From: an uncultured Chlamydiaceae bacterium
GTDB lineage: Bacteria > Chlamydiota > Chlamydiia > Chlamydiales > Chlamydiaceae
Assembly: GCA_937884635.1 (NCBI GenBank)
Contig: CALGBW010000044.1
Location: forward strand, 32,125 to 96,124
Direction of reading: 5' to 3'
Length of the DNA: 64,000 nucleotides
In this document: positions 63,464 to 64,000 of the stretch, piece after piece
How the letters are laid out: each line of letters opens with the position of its first letter
How positions within the stretch are numbered: position 1 is the stretch's first letter
Made by a program: the position numbers and the translations under genes
The notes under the pieces: generated by a model
Databases searched by the model: none
Seen by the model: the letters and a program-made list of their open reading frames with translations, nothing else
Told to the model about the DNA's origin: nothing

Positions 63464-64000
63464 TATGGCTGACGTGTTAATTATAGGGGCAAATCCAACA
63501 GGCCTCATCTTAGCAAGTTTATTGCTTCAACATGATATTTCTGTAAAAATTATAGATAAGCGTAATTCAATAGAGTCTATTGAACCAAGTTTACCTGATT
63601 ATTCGAGCTTACCTGTTGTTCTCTCCTGTTCTTCCTTGGAACTCCTTAGTAGCTCACGCTTTTTACCCACCGATTTAGAAAGACAAAGTCATAAGTGTTT
63701 TGGCGCACGTTATCATTGGAAGAAACGCACTGTTTTATTCCGATTTGGTCGTAATACAAATTCTCGCTTCCCTTACTCATTAATCTCATCTTACGGAGAA
63801 TTATCCCAACATCTGGCTAACTTCTTCGAACAGCTGGGAGGGGCTATTGATTGGGCAACGCGCCCTGTGACACTAATGGATCAGGGAATTTTTATAGAAA
63901 GCACACATGCAGCCCAAAATTTTGAAGGAAGGGAATTATATAATCCCAAGTGGATCATCGTATGCGAAGGCGACCACGATGATGAAATTAGGGAGCTATT
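63464..64000 (+). CDS. mhpA: FAD-dependent monooxygenase, MhpA-like (3' end cut off)
   Basis: 179 codons are in the window. The N-terminus MADVLIIGANPTGLILASLL is an FAD-binding Rossmann start with an Asn in the usual GxGxxG position, followed by an acidic residue at the end of the second strand (IIDKR). This is the PheA/MhpA-type aromatic hydroxylase family. In chlamydiae the homologue (CT_148) lies next to the same hydrolase. Its substrate is not known. The gene continues beyond the window. Confidence 0.82.

Overview
The window is chromosomal DNA of a member of the Chlamydiaceae. This rests on tandem large cytotoxins of about 3,265 residues, a MACPF protein, runs of small proteins with the bilobed hydrophobic hairpin of inclusion-membrane (Inc) proteins, a pyrophosphate-type phosphofructokinase, menaquinone genes of the futalosine type, and housekeeping genes of the kind seen in other chlamydiae. 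The block order (hydrolase and monooxygenase next to leuS, toxins next to MACPF/lolDE/rpmG) differs from C. trachomatis as I remember it and fits the psittaci/pneumoniae/pecorum side of the family better. The species is not resolved. The middle of the window is a plasticity zone.

Layout. 1-5.5 kb: a partial tRNA-Asp, a YitT-type membrane protein, flavin prenyltransferase plus prenyltransferase for menaquinone, a MazG-like protein, a small Thr/Gln-rich protein gene behind a C11 tract, a previously unmarked SRP RNA (ffs), a CPBP protease and a lipoprotein. 5.6-13.9 kb (minus strand): an oppA-oppC-oppD-oppF operon that has no oppB, then a DUF1186-like protein, a dicarboxylate transporter and a phosphofructokinase with mixed ATP/PPi signatures. 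14-25 kb: nine Inc-like genes on the minus strand in two groups, plus two long plus-strand paralogues carrying an IQ-type (calmodulin-binding) motif. 24.9-26.6 kb: a stand-alone copy of a module found inside the MACPF protein, a gene directly behind an octanucleotide tandem repeat, and a 58-residue ORF. 26.7-46.6 kb: two tandem giant toxins, each with a glycosyltransferase DxD motif, a Cys-His-Asp protease triad and a hydrophobic region. 46.8-49.2 kb: the MACPF protein, divergent from the toxins.

49.4-64 kb is core genome: lolD-lolE, rpmG, tRNA-Tyr, tRNA-Thr, a SEC-C protein, a long membrane transporter with a helical-repeat tail, a cyclic-nucleotide-binding protein, acpP, fabG-fabD-fabH, leuS, an exported alpha/beta hydrolase, and the start of an FAD monooxygenase.

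How it fits together. The accessory zone looks like an arsenal of host-directed proteins: inclusion-membrane hairpins with eukaryote-like short motifs (three YxxP at exact nine-residue spacing, a PPxY), IQ-motif proteins, a pore-former and two LCT-like toxins. Several are preceded by homopolymer or short tandem repeats of the kind that slip (C11 twice, A12-A13 three times, an octamer seven times), so population-level expression switching is a reasonable hypothesis. The most novel items are the detached MACPF module with its own paired palindromes, the YxxP-repeat Inc, the paired IQ-motif proteins, and the oppB-less opp operon. All functional statements come from reading motifs in the sequence and remembered family knowledge; no database search was run.
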